NCBI GenBank assembly: GCA_032718475.1
Contig: JAUCBJ010008903.1
Span: forward strand, 1 to 64,000
DNA: 64,000 nt
DNA from: Nemertoderma westbladi
Taxonomy: Eukaryota; Xenacoelomorpha; Nemertodermatida; Nemertodermatidae
Direction: 5' to 3'
The translations under genes were made by a program, and so were the position numbers. Under the pieces are notes generated by a model that saw nothing but the letters and a program-made list of their open reading frames with translations, was not told where the DNA came from and ran no database searches. Positions within the stretch are counted from its first letter, which is position 1. Every line of letters starts with the position of its first letter. Shown here piece by piece: positions 31,525 through 42,976 of the stretch.

Positions 31525-33886
31525 CTCCCCCCCATGCTATCTTCCCGGTGAGAAGATAGCATCTACCTCTAGTGCGCTACAATTCCGCTGGATCCCGACC
31601 TAGTATCGGGTGTGGGGTGGGACTATTTTCTTTCGGAGCCGGCTTTCCAGGCCGCTCCCTATGGGTATGATAATGCTACCCGTTTGCCTGGCGTCCCGTG
31701 TCGGGCCGATCGTGCGCTCCTCCCACACGACTTTTGTTTCCCCAACACTTTCGCCACTCCAACTCTACTCCACTCTCACCCTAACTCTCGCTACTCTCGG
31801 ACCTCCTCGTCCCACACTCTTCCTCTCACTTCTCCCCCCCCCCCCCACACTTGAATTGCGCCCACACTCTCTCCACACTATCTCCACACCACCTCTCGCT
31901 ATCTCTCTTGCGTTCTCCTCCCATACTCTTCTCACATTCCTCTCATACTCCTCTCGTACTCCTCGCTCTCCACGCCTGTGGTCCCACCAAGTGCCCCTCC
32001 TACTCGTATCCCGGTAGTGCCCATCCGCACGATTCTTATCCCGGAGGATACGAGCTTTCACAGTAAATCCTGAACTCCGCCCTGTTGTTCAATGACCACA
32101 CACTTATCGGGTCCCACACATGTGTACATCATGTTAGTGGGTGCCGTCTAAGTCCCATCCTGTCGCCCTAGTCAATTAGTCCCCAGTCCCAGTAGCTAAT
32201 TGGAAAAGGTTGTGCTTGACTACGGTACATACTGTATAATATATATATACGAGTTATTATATAATTTTTTATAATATTATAATTATTATTATTATATGTA
32301 TTATATTATATGCTCGTCTACATAACAGCGCTTCATTCCTACTACCCACTACTCTCTCTCCGCCTTTCTCGCCTGGCGACTTCTTCCAGTCGCTTCCCCT
32401 CCAGTCTATCCGCTTCCAACTTCTCCCAGCTCTCTTGTGTATCCACCTCCCTGTCTACTGGATGCCGGCTGTTGTATTACACCGACTCGCCCTCCAGCCC
32501 CGGGTGGTCTACCAGACCTCCGAAAGCCACCTAGAAGGCCCTTCTGTAGTTCGGAGGTGATCCTGATATTTGCCCCTATTCTGTGCTATTACCCTATCTA
32601 CCCTTTCTAGCTACTACTTCTATGGTCTCTACTCTCTTACTGCTAACTCTACTGACCCCACTAGCTCTACTAACTCTACTCCACTAGCTCTGCTAACTCC
32701 CTAGCTCTCTAACTCTACTGACTCTCTAACTTCTACTACTAACTCTAACTCCGCTACTAACTCTCTACTAAGTCTACTCCACTAGCTCTACTAACTCTGC
32801 TAACTCCATTTACTCTCTACTAACTCTCCAACTCTCTAACTTTCTACTTCTGCCAACTCTACTGACTCTCTACCTCTGCTGACTCTACTAACTTTCTAAC
32901 TAACGGCACTACGTACCCTCTTACTACTTCTACTAACTCCTCTAGCTAACGGCACTACGTACCCTCTTACTACTCCTACTAACTCCTCTAGCTAACGGTA
33001 CTACGTACCCTCTTACTACCCCTACTAACTCCTCTAGCTAACGGTACTACGTACCCTCTTACTACCCCTACTAACTCCTCTAGCTAACGGTACTACGTAC
33101 CCTCTTACTACCCCTACTAACTCCTCTAGCTAACGGTACTACGTACCCTCTTACTACCCCTACTAACTCCTCTAGCTAACGGTACTACGTACCCTCTTAC
33201 TACTCTACTAACTCCTCTAGCTAACGGTACTACGTACCCTCTTACTACCCCTACTAACTCCTCTAGCTAACGGTACTACGTACCCTCTTCCTCTACATCT
33301 ACTCCCTCTACTCTATCTACATCTTATCTCCTCTACGTCTCCTCGCCTGCACGTGACGCTCTGAGTGCCGGCAAAGTGGGTATGTTAATTGTGTGGTCTA
33401 TTACAACCGGTACCTACGTACCCTCTTACTACGTCTATCTGCATGGCGCTTGCGGTGCCCACAACCATCGAACGGTACTACGTACCCTCTTACTACGTCT
33501 ATCTGCATGGCGCTTACGGTGCCCACAACCACAAACGGTACTACGTACCCTCTTACTACGTCTATCTGCATGGCGCTTACGGTGCCCACAACCACAAACG
33601 GTACTACGTACCCTCTTACTACGTCTATCTGCATGGCGCTTACGGTGCCCACAACCACTCTACTACTACCTCTACTCTGCTAATACTAACCCTAATTAAC
33701 ATACCCTACTCTTAAATCAAACACGTCATCACGCACGTGCCCTACTTATTCAACGCACCCCCTGTACCCTTCTCATCTCTCCCATCTTCCTCCTCTAGCT
33801 CACCCTACTTGTTTCCTCTAGCTTGTTCTCTTGTTCCTGTATGTTCTTGGTTGTTTATACTGCGGATATTTTGTAATGGGGGAATG
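31525..33886 (-). repeat. BEL-1 3' region of copy D with minisatellites
   Basis: The stretch 31,525-31,870 matches the 3' UTR of the LTR-bounded copy (about 56,100-56,471), including the PPT-proximal TAGCAT block. The part at 32,590-33,300 is CTAACTC-rich with ~47-bp units holding GGTACTACGTACCCTCTTAC. The part at 33,401-33,660 has four 63-67-bp units with GGTGCCCACAACCA. ORFs through them are period artefacts. No gene is seen. Confidence 0.8.
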
Positions 33887-36040
33887 TCACCCTGTCCCCC
33901 CCCCCCCCACCTGTGTTATGTTTGGTACTGGGGTTGATGTTAATATATTGGGGCCCATCCATCTATCTGCAATATCCCCCTCAACCGGGTCTATGTTATG
34001 TCCCTGTGTATTATAGTCATGCTGCCGTACCGATATAGGCCTACCCACTTCTTGCCTACCTACCGGTATGTACTCCGCGACTTCCGGGTTTAATCCCGTC
34101 GTCCGCGCTACCCTATCGCCTATTCTATCTCTCCCAGCATGGCCTATAATAGTATGTGCAGTAAGGCCTACAGTATGTCCTGCAGTCTGCATGTGCCCTT
34201 CCGAACCGAAGTTTAATTCTCTCGAATCTCGAATCTCCCCGCGACTACCGTACTCTCGATCGGCAGCTACATCCCGTCGGGAAGTTTCTCTTCGATCCCC
34301 TATCCTGCTCTCGTCTTCGTATCGGTACATCCTGTACCGCTCTCCTGGCGTGCGGTGCGTTTCTCCGGGGCGACGGCAATCTCCCGAAGTTCGACCCCAC
34401 TCGCTACTAATCTCTCGTGGTGGGGCGTCCGTAGCCCCCCCCCCCCCCCCCCCCCCCACTCGCCACATCTTACTTCACTATCTCTTACTTCACTTCTACA
34501 CCCCTCTCTAGTCGACGCACTGTCTCTACTGCGGCTGGGTCTATTCACCCCCGCCTCTCTTTCTACTACTGCGTGGCCTACCAGGCCCACCTCGGGTTGA
34601 CTCAACCCCTTCTCTCTCTGCCTACTAACTACGTGGCCTACCAGGCCCTCATCTGCCGGATTATGCGCGTCCGACACGCTCATATTAATAGCACCATTCC
34701 CAATATTATTTGTTAAATCAATTAAATCCCCTAAATCAATTAAATTATTAGAATTATTAGAATTTGAAACGGGATTATTATTTAAATTATTTAAATTAGA
34801 ATTATTATTATTTCCTAAATTTAAATTATTATTCGAATTATCTGAATTATCCTGAATATTTGAATTAATATTATTATTTGAATTTAAATTTAAATTACCG
34901 GGTAAAATATTTCCTGTAATAAAGGGATTAGGGTTATTTACTACGGTACTATTAATATTAACATTTTCTAACCTACTGTCATTACCCCCCCCCCCCCCCC
35001 GCCCGTATGGTCACACCAGTCTTGGGTCTGTCGTCCGGTCCCTGAAAGTGGGTTATTAACAAACGTTCCTCTCTCTCCATCCTCTCGCAAACCTTGCTCG
35101 GCCAACTCTGTCTCTCTCGCAACCCTCTCAAGTCTTCTCGCCTCGCGCTCTCTTCGCTCACTCGCCCTTCTTGCCTCGCGCTCTTCACGCTGACACGCCA
35201 GATTTATCTCCCGCACCCTTCTTTCTTTTGCGGAGGATGTAGCAGACTTATCGGTTGCGACGGATTCCCTCCGTCTTCCCGTCCTACTAACTTTCCCCCG
35301 CCTCCCAGAACTCCCTCCGACCGACGAGACCGAATCCTCAGGGTTAACCTCAGATTCGCCCTCCTGCGGTCTCCTCCAACCCACTAATTTTGCTTCCCGG
35401 GCATCGACTAAGTATGGCCCTATGTACACTGCACCAGGCCCCATACCCCTACGTTCCCATAGCCCAAACAGTTCGAAGGCAACCCCTCTTGCTCTCTCCC
35501 TGGCTAGTTCTCCCTGCCCAGAACTAGTTCTCTAGCTAGTCGCTAGTTCTCCCTAGGTAATCAAAGTATCTGTTCGACTCACCTAGTCGCCTTTTCAACT
35601 TCACCTGGTCTATCTCGGCCCCTCCTCTAGCTTCTTTCAGTTGTTCCCGGGTCGCGGCGTAGTCTCGTCGGAGCCGGACGACCCCCGACGTCCTCGTCAC
35701 CGACATCTCCTCTCTCCCTCCGGGTCCGACGTCGTACCGGCGGCTCCACCGTTGCCGTTCCGGTGGGCCGTCCGTCGCCCTCGGCCTGTGGCTGGCCGGC
35801 GACATCGGTACGTCGACCGCCACTGTGTGTCGACTCATCTCTCTCTCTTCTCCCGACTCGTCTCTCCTTTCTCTCGACTCGTCTTCTGGTTCCAGGTGGC
35901 CCCCCCTCATCCTGAATTGCCGGATCGCCCGTTGTGGATGGCTCCGGTGTTGTGGGCCGGTACCGTCTAGTCGCGGCCTCGCGGATCGTTAGATCGTCGT
36001 CCGGGGTCCGCGGCGGTGTCGTCTCTCTCCCTTGGCTCAT
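33887..36040 (-). pseudogene. BEL-1 gag1, copy D
   Basis: ATG at 36,038-36,040 starts MSQGRETTPPRTPDDDLTIR, followed by EAATRRYRPTTPEPST, basic and acidic disordered sequence, GAVYIGPYLVDAREAK (about 35,400), an Arg/Glu coiled-coil-like region, NWC/DWCDHTGGGG next to a 16-base G run (34,985-35,000), and Asn-rich sequence (34,690-34,970). Next are PEVGLVGHAVV repeats, another 23-base G run (34,435-34,457) and the tail REL.NFGSEGHMQTAGHTVG. Frames change near the G runs. Confidence 0.8.
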
Positions 36041-36069
36041 CTTTGGCAGTCGCGGCAGGCCTAGAATTA

Positions 36070-36590
36070 AGACTGTGCCAAAGATTCGCAACTCAGATGC
36101 AACTAGATGCACCATACAAACTCAACGTATCGAATAATATCACCACAATAGCGCAGGCACTGCCGATCTGGCTACGGAATAAATGGAGGAAGATCGCCTT
36201 CTCCACCCGGGTGAAGAAGGGTGCAGAACCGGGCCTAGAGGAAATGTCGAACTTCCTCAGTTACGAAGCAGAGTTGATCACGGACCCAGTCTATAGTGAG
36301 TCTGGGGAGCTAGTCTTGGGAGGGCACCGAAGACCGAATACAACAGGCCGAAACCAGAACATAGTGCGGCATATGCATTGCCAAAGCTGATACAATTGCT
36401 GCCATATGCGATGATGCAGGGGACTGCTAGACCACATGTAGCCGGGGGTAGGGCCAGACCATGGCATGGACAGGGACAAAATAACAACACAAATAAATAC
36501 AACCCCAACACGCCCAGTAGGCCAAAGCTAAACAATAAGAACAGTAGAGAACTAAGTATGAACGTAGGTGTGATACGCAGTGTGATACGG
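36070..36590 (+). pseudogene. BEL-1 gag2 fragment
   Basis: SNNITTIAQALPIWLRNKWR, KKGAEPGLEEMSNFL and YEAELITDPVYSE match gag2 of copy C (about 22,620-23,100). A frameshift follows at about 36,300. It is opposite in orientation to copy D, with a junction near 36,060. It ends where unrelated AT-rich DNA begins. Confidence 0.85.
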
Positions 36591-37226
36591 TCGAAAAATT
36601 CTTTTTTCTTCCAATCTTTTCATAACTCTACCAAAAATTGCATTTAGGTAAACATCTTAAATGATTAAAATTTCAGGACCCATGGGTCATTGGAAGATCC
36701 GGCTCCAGGTTACAAAATTTCACCAAAAATGCGCCATTCTGGAATTTATTTGAAAAGTGAAAAATAGCTTTGAATTGCTTCATAACTTTACCAAATGTTG
36801 TCTTTTGGTGTTTATTTCCAAAGTTTAAAATTGCAATATCGGTGGTAAACAGGGACATGTGGCTCCACATTCCAAAATTTGTGTTAATTTATTAAATTAC
36901 ATGTCATTCCTTTTAAAAGCAGCATACAGTTGTTTCGTAGTAAAATAAGGCATTTTTCCGTTCATGTTGAACCTATGTATTGTTCCTACGTGCCCATTTA
37001 ATCCAGGTGGGGTTAGTTGGGTTAGGATTAATTGAGTGACTTTAATAATAATTGAAAAGTGGAAATCCATTATATATTGGAGGCAAATTCAAACGAATCT
37101 ATTTAATTCATTACAGTTAGTTGACAAAAATTGAATATTTATAACAGTGATTACTTGTGTAAATGAAAATCAAATAGGTGCCGTATCTCAGATTCTCCAG
37201 AGTCTCAATTGAGAATGGATACCGCT
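36591..37226. other. Non-coding AT-rich DNA
   Basis: Two loosely similar ~150-bp blocks (CATAACTTTACCAAA-type at 36,612 and 36,780) may be a decayed tandem repeat. No gene is seen. Confidence 0.4.
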
Positions 37227-37880
37227 TTAACAATGAAAGTCCTTTCTGCTTTCAAACTTTGGCCGTTTTGCTCTTGCATCATTTATTGAATGGATTAACA
37301 TGTCACGAGACCTGGGACCAACAACAGACTTTACAGCATGTGCCGAGGTTCGGATAGATCTCTCCACAGCTTGTGTGTGACAAGAGTACTTGTAATTCAG
37401 AACTGATATGTAATTTCTGTAGTTTCTCGATATTAAAACCAGCGACACGGGGCGGTTCTGTAATGTCACATTTAGTCCAATCAACCACCTCCATGTAATT
37501 ATCACTGTCGAGGTTCACTGCTGGGACTTCAAATCTACGAATTACTTCAATGTGTGAAGTTTCCCTCGCTTTGTCAATTCTTCTTATCGCTTACTGTCGT
37601 ATATGAGCCTGCTGATCAAGCAACATCGTCAGTGACACATTCTCATGATGACAAAAAAACGCACTACGTCGCAAGACATGATCAACAGCATCTTTTGCAT
37701 CACCTGTGAGGTAATGACTTAGCTTTACCATCTTGAAATAATTATGAACTCCGTCTACAATGCTATGATTTGACTTGACTTCAAACCAAACAGGAGCATA
37801 CACATTAGTAATAAATGTGACCAACTCTTGGAGTTCAACAGATGGGTTTTGAAAGATCCTCCACGGTAAGAACTATCCCA
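37227..37880 (-). pseudogene. Broken fragment of a conserved invertebrate protein family of unknown function
   Basis: The pieces VTFITNVYAPVWFEVKSNHS, DAVDHVLRRSAFFCHHENV, MEVVDWTKCDITEPP and SCHTQAVERSIRTSAHAVKS resemble, from memory, a C-terminal region (HTQ-VER, ARDG, PKFESKK pattern) of uncharacterised proteins common in arthropods, cnidarians and other invertebrates. Those are often multi-copy and perhaps transposon-linked. An in-frame TAA sits at about 37,591-37,593, and a frameshift lies near 37,390-37,400, so this piece is dead. It ends FESRKDFHC before a stop near 37,227. Function unknown. Confidence 0.55.
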
Positions 37881-39825
37881 CGGCCTACAAATCTACTAAT
37901 ACGAAGCTATAGAATATCCCTTACTGGAGAGTCCAGTAGTATACCGCTTACCAGATCCTAGTAACGATGTATCTTACTGTAAGATCTAGTAATGTAACGG
38001 ACTCGTACAGTATCTGACAACAAATCCCAGTCCAGGGTGTCTAATCAAACAGATACAAATACACAAACGACTACTGGCGAGGAGCAGAGCCTAGTGTCTA
38101 TTCTACGTACGTGAGCGGGTCTAATGCCTACGAACTAGACAAAAGGAAACCTGTCCTCTAACCGGTGAGGCAGATGTACAGTTACAGTAACAGACCAAAC
38201 TCACGGGAAAACAATCCCCGTGCAGCGAATCCTAACTATCGCTGACGGACCTAAATACCGTAACTTGCCGCGGTGTGATTTATATGGTTTATATACGAGC
38301 TAGTGGGTTAACAGACCTAGCGTAACAATACTGATCCCTGTACAAAATCAGTCTAAAGGGGGTCGTGCCTAAAGTAACGATACTATTGCTCAGTCAAATA
38401 ACAGTCTAATAAATAAGTACTCCTTTTTTGCCGTAACTAAATATCAGATCCTAAATTTACAAACTACAAATAGTAAATTACAGATAAATTCTGCCTAAAA
38501 GTAATCTAAAGTGCGCTATAACTAGTAGAACTCTAAGGGTACATATGTTTTAGGGCGTGTGTGTGTGGGTGTGTTACAATAAAACAATTTTGGTGTATAT
38601 CATTTTACTAGGTTTTAGTGATTTTCTGACCAAAACGATACCGTGCGCTAGCTACGAAAATAAGCTAGTCGCGTTCTGTAGAACTTCATACTTACAAATG
38701 ACGTCAAAGCTCTCTCCTTCCTATCCACAACTCACCCGGGCAATTACGGTGTTAGTAACTACACCCGTGATTGGCACAAATACCAGATTCTGGTTGTAAG
38801 ATAAGAAATAGGGGTTAATTGCTACCGAACGTTAGCTGATCTGGTATACAAATTTGATTCTGGAACTTTGTTGCCGCAGTGTGGTTAGCAGCAACACCTA
38901 TCAGTACGTGGCAAGGCGCGGTAGGATATTAATAAACCTCCCTAGGCCAAGCGAAGTGCCGGTAGCAGAAATACTCCTTGCCTGATCAAATAACTAAGGT
39001 TCAGACAGGAGGGGGGGGGGGGGGTTACTAATGTATGTTATACAAAGCGAACCGGTACCGAGCTGTCAGTATTGCAAATCACTAAATTATGGAACATATG
39101 CTGTCTGTACCTAATATGTACTCGCGTACTGACGAACGGCAATAGTTCACACCTGTGAGATATACAGGTTAACCCAGGGATTTGCAATACGGGGTTCTGA
39201 CTGAATCTAGCTATCTGATCCTAAATTTTGCGGCATCCCAGGACGGCGTCACGCTTACCCTGATCTATAGGTCTTACGTCGGGCAAGGGCGTCAAACAAA
39301 GTCTTACCTTCCTCGGAAATCGGACGCTGCATGGCAAGGTGGAGTATTTCGAAGGGCGAAGGGGGTGTGCGGTCTAATCTAATGTGGGCGCTAGCGTGTT
39401 GTGGACATCTTCCCTGCGTCGCTTACGGTCTAGGCGGCCATCCTCCCAATGCTTAGCAGTCCCAATGGTGGACGATTGGAAATATACATGTTCAGAAGTT
39501 TACAGTATATTTACAGTTTTACAAAGATTTATCAAACAGATCTAAAGAGTTCTAACAAATAAAGTTCTAAGTAAGAGAAGTGGCAACTAGAAGCAAGTTA
39601 TAAGAGTGGTGATAACCGAAGGCAAACCAGCCCTTATATAGTAAATCTGGGACATAGAATCCGCTAGAACCTTCCAGAGCATTCCATGGCCTCACATTGG
39701 AGCAATAAGATGTTCCATGCCCTATGATTGGCCCAACTCATCGTTCCATATGTTGTACGCACCTCATTGGTTTATCAAATTAGATCAAATGAAAATAAAT
39801 TGCCCAAAAATGCAAATTTCCCGAC
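37881..39825. other. Non-coding stretch
   Basis: No domain-bearing ORF is seen. Short CTA-rich segments, a 16-base G run near 39,009-39,024 and ordinary sequence are all I see. It could contain the undetected LTR of a neighbouring element. Confidence 0.4.
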
Positions 39826-39890
39826 TGGGATTCGAACTCGTAACCTATCTGTAATGTAACCAACGCCTTAACCATCTGACCACTGCAATA
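39826..39890 (-). repeat. tRNA-like SINE head
   Basis: On the minus strand GTGGTCAGATGGTTAAGGCG resembles the D arm/A box and GAGTTCGAATCCC the T arm/B box, at normal spacing. Anticodon and acceptor stems do not pair well, so it is a tRNA-derived retroposon head or a decayed tRNA, not a working tRNA gene. Confidence 0.6.
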
Positions 39891-39933
39891 TTAGATTACC
39901 TACGGGTTTTATGTGTACCAATATGAATAGGCA

Positions 39934-40030
39934 TATTACATTACTGTAATTTAATCAAAATGGGTCGGATTTTAGAAAGTTTTTACGTTAAACTACAAAT
40001 GCTACCTTATAGTGAAATAAGCCATCACCG
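39934..40030. repeat. ~97-bp sequence duplicated at 57,012-57,118
   Basis: From ATATGAATAGGCATATTACA to TATAGTGAAATA the two copies match almost base for base (for example GGGTCGG versus GCGTCGG). The second copy is the right flank of the LTR-bounded BEL-1 insertion. Confidence 0.9.
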
Positions 40031-40801
40031 CTCCATGAAAACAGTAAGTAAGACTGTTTTCACCAATCGAAATATAAACTATCTACAAATATTTCTTAAG
40101 TCTAATAGTGGGGCCTAAAATATAAAATAATCACGATCTATTTATTGCATACTTATTATTGCAGGTACGGCGTAAATACAATCTATCATACATACAAAAT
40201 ACAAATTTACCAATTAACTTTAGTGCATAAAATACAAAAAAAAGAGGGCTTTTCGGTTATCAAAATGAACAAATTAAACAAATTAGAACAAATCAAAACA
40301 AATAATTCCAAAGCTTTCAATAATCTTTCATATATTACAAATATACATAATAAATTCACCAAATTAAATCAGTCCAATATAAACAAACATAATGCGCTAA
40401 TAACTTCCAAATAAGTCTTAAAGTGTCCTCCTGACGAGCTTAAAAGTTCGTCCTGCTGGTCTGGATATCTTCTCCTGAGCGCTAATCGCTAACGGTAGGC
40501 TCGCAAGCCTTCCTTCTCTATCTCGCTCCTCCAAACTCAACATCCAAACGCAACGTCCAATATAACGTCCAATATAAATACCAAATATAATATTCAAATA
40601 TAAATACCCAAATATAATACCCAAATATAATATCCAATCGGTAGGCTCGCAAGCCTTCCTACCTTCATCTCGCTCTCCTAATCCTTGGTCGAACGAGCTC
40701 ATCCACGTCCTCTAATACGATTGGGTTGTGGTCGGGATCGAACTGGACTCGGACTTCGGTGTTGAGCTGTCGGTGGTTCCTACGTCGAGTTGCCTGCGGT
40801 T
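40031..40801. other. AT-rich non-coding DNA with two hairpin motifs
   Basis: GGTAGGCTCGCAAGCCTTCC occurs at 40,494-40,513 and 40,640-40,659, and again at 41,708-41,727. The core AGGCT-CGCA-AGCCT can fold. Between the first two copies lie CAAATATAA repeats. No gene is supported here. Minus-strand frames after 40,802 look like shadows of the next ORF. Confidence 0.7.
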
Positions 40802-41269
40802 CTAGAATACCGGGAAATGAAACGACCGCCTTCTTTGGTGGTTTGGGCAACGCACTAATATCGGCTCGGGGTTCTCCGGGTTCAAGCGCATAGGAATCGC
40901 GTTGTCTTGCTCGCGCATACATGCTCCACATTTGTAAAACGGTTTATAAATGGAGAACGCGTCCTTTGTCTCTGGATCCGCTCCTCGAGCGCGTCTATAA
41001 AGATGCATTCCTTCAAATTCGTCCCTGGCTGCAGGCAAGGGTTCGTTCGCCGTCAAATATAGCATCGTATGATATAATCGACGTATCTCTGTGTCTGGAT
41101 CCTCGCAAATGTCACTGGCATCGCATAACGCATCGTAGGGATACAACGCATTGAACTCCGCGCGTAACTCCTCCGCTCTTTTGTTATAAGCGTCCAATCG
41201 CTGTTTCGTAACATTTGGGTCCGCCTTGGATTTAGCGAAAACCAAACACGTTAAAGTTTTTAGCTCCAT
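40802..41269 (-). CDS. Unrecognised ORF with Cys/His zinc-ribbon-like motif
   Basis: A 155-codon frame starts at ATG (MELKTLTCLVFAKSKADPN). Residues 25-45 are helical and charged. Near residues 110-150 it has YKCGACMREQDNAIP and then RCPNHQRRR, a CX2C...CX2H pattern of the kind that binds zinc. It is GC-richer than its surroundings, which suggests a mobile-element or foreign origin. A second short frame just upstream (about 41,348-41,240, MVEKIYKEFRQGFTQEQEHQ) may be the true N-terminus joined by a frameshift. It lies 3' of the BEL-2 pol on the same strand, but I see no evidence that it belongs to that element. I do not recognise the family. Confidence 0.4.
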   Translation of the reverse strand: MELKTLTCLVFAKSKADPNVTKQRLDAYNKRAEELRAEFNALYPYDALCDASDICEDPDTEIRRLYHTMLYLTANEPLPAARDEFEGMHLYRRARGADPETKDAFSIYKPFYKCGACMREQDNAIPMRLNPENPEPILVRCPNHQRRRSFHFPVF

Positions 41270-41349
41270 AACGATTAAACGGCGCCTGGTGCTCTTGTTC
41301 CTGCGTAAACCCCTGACGAAACTCCTTATAAATCTTCTCCACCATTATA

Positions 41350-42139
41350 TACACGTATATATGGTTACATATCGTTACGTTTCTACTAGATGAAGCACAA
41401 AATAGAGGTTAGATGTGAGGAGACTTATAGTTTGTCAGCTTTTGGCTCAACTTTGCTCTAAAACCCCTACCCATTTGCCTAATGACTTCGGGTTCGCGTG
41501 ATTTCGCACTGGCTCCTAATCCAAAAAAATGTGCCAATAAAAAATGAATTCCGGGTAAACTAGCCGCGAGTCTAAAATACTCACCTTTTAATTTCCCAAA
41601 CTACATTCCCAAAGAAAATAATGCAGTCGAGAATTAATTTGGTCTAAATAATAGTAGACACGACTACGTAGAACAAGGCCGATTTTCTTTTCCAAAAAAA
41701 ATTTATCGGTAGGCTCGCAAGCCTTCCATCCGCTCTTGTCCTCCCCAATTTTAATTTTTATCTAGCTGTATCCTAGAATTCGCATTCACTGGAGAATCAT
41801 TTTTCTTAAATTTAAATCCAACCAAATGGATTTGTCTAATAATTTTTGAAAAATTGTCTCACTTGTGGGTTCCAAGTGGAATTCCATTCCTACTGTACAC
41901 ACAATCCCGCTCCTATGTGATACATAAGGGTACTACCCTCCATGTTCACATATAAAGACAATGGAATTCCACCGCTGTCTCTATCTACAGTGAAGAGGAA
42001 TACAAATGCACATACAGTAATACAAAATACTAAATTACTAAAATACGGTAAGTCTATGTGGGGGCCATCAAGGGTCCCACATCTCTATTTACTAAGGTTG
42101 GGTGGAGATTTGTAGTCTCCTGTCTCATTTCTAGTCTCC
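41350..42139. other. Non-coding DNA after BEL-2 pol
   Basis: It holds the third copy of the hairpin motif (41,708-41,727) and inverted GGAATTCCA blocks (about 41,878 and 41,970). An LTR of BEL-2 should lie here, but I could not define its ends. Confidence 0.4.
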
Positions 42140-42976
42140 TCAAGGAGCATGGTGCGTGGTCAAAATGACTCCAGTAAGCCAAAACCGTCTTTTCAGATTG
42201 GCTTCAGCCAATAAAACATGGTCACCACATCTCAAACATCGGGTATTAAGATACCAAGAGGTTCTGGTCGAAATAGAGGGCAAATAATGCTTCTGCCATA
42301 TGTGGATCAGCTGAGTGATTTTCCAAGCTTTGTTGCCGTATCCGTCGCTATTGACAGGTACCGAAGTGGGCAACAATGTCGTCGGCGCCTGCATAAGCAG
42401 GTGCGCTGGTGTGAAGGCAAACTGTGCGTCGTTATTGTCTGGGATCAAAGCGATCGGTCGAGTGTTCATAACTGCTTCGATTTCTATTAACAACGTCGTC
42501 ACTTGGTCGTCTGTTAATATGTGTTGGGTCGGTATTACTTTTGCCATAGCCCTCTTGATTGAGCCAATCAGCCTTTCCCAAACGCCGCCTCTCCATGGAC
42601 TTTCAGGAGTGTTAAAGTTCCAAACAATACGGTGAGGACGTAGTTCCTCGGAAATCTGGTGTTGGTCCAACTTCCTTAAAGCTCTGGTTATTTCATTCCG
42701 TGCACCCACAAAGTTAGTCCCTTGGTCGCAATAAATGGATTTGACCAATCCACGTCTAGCGATTAATCGCCGTAAGGCTAGGATAAAGGCGTTGGTGGTC
42801 AAGTCTGTCACACGCTCAATATGGACAGATCTGTTGGCCATGCAAGTGAAGATCAATCCCCAACGTTTTACCTGTATCCTTCCGCGTTTCGCGATTATAG
42901 GTCCAAAACAGTCTATCCCTGTCTCAGTGAAAGGGGGTCTAAAAGCCTGTAATCTTGCTAGTGGTAGTTCACTCAT
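42140..42976 (-). pseudogene. BEL-2 integrase core and C-terminus
   Basis: Catalytic residues lie in TETGIDCFGP (Asp), IYCDQGTNFVG (Asp) and SPWRGGVWERLIGSIKR (Glu). 49 residues separate the second Asp and the Glu, the same spacing as BEL-1 integrase. Downstream NTRPIALIPDNND and FTPAHLLMQ are standard, followed by a DUF5641-like C-terminal domain (RCGDHVLLAEANLKR). Without the N-terminal zinc domain it should not work. Confidence 0.85.

Larger units (their letters stand above)
30957..36060 (-). mobile_element. BEL-1 copy D, minus strand, lacking gag2 to ORF3
   Basis: Read on the minus strand: leader, gag1, minisatellites, 3' UTR, PPT, 3' LTR. gag2-protease, pol and ORF3 are all absent between about 33,880 and the minisatellites. 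At about 36,060 it joins head to head with a plus-strand gag2 piece. Confidence 0.85.

Noticed and set aside
33376-33715. Overlapping ORFs of about 100 codons in all three plus frames
   Set aside because: They read a 63-67-bp minisatellite whose period is divisible by three in parts. Product is pure repeat.
39826-39890. Functional tRNA gene on the minus strand
   Set aside because: D and T arms look right, but anticodon and acceptor stems do not pair.
40145-40414. 89-codon Asn/Lys-rich ORF
   Set aside because: Reads AT-rich low-complexity DNA. No start context or domain.
42070-42130. BEL-2 LTR start at the TGTGGG...CCCACA block
   Set aside because: Could not find a matching end or second copy.
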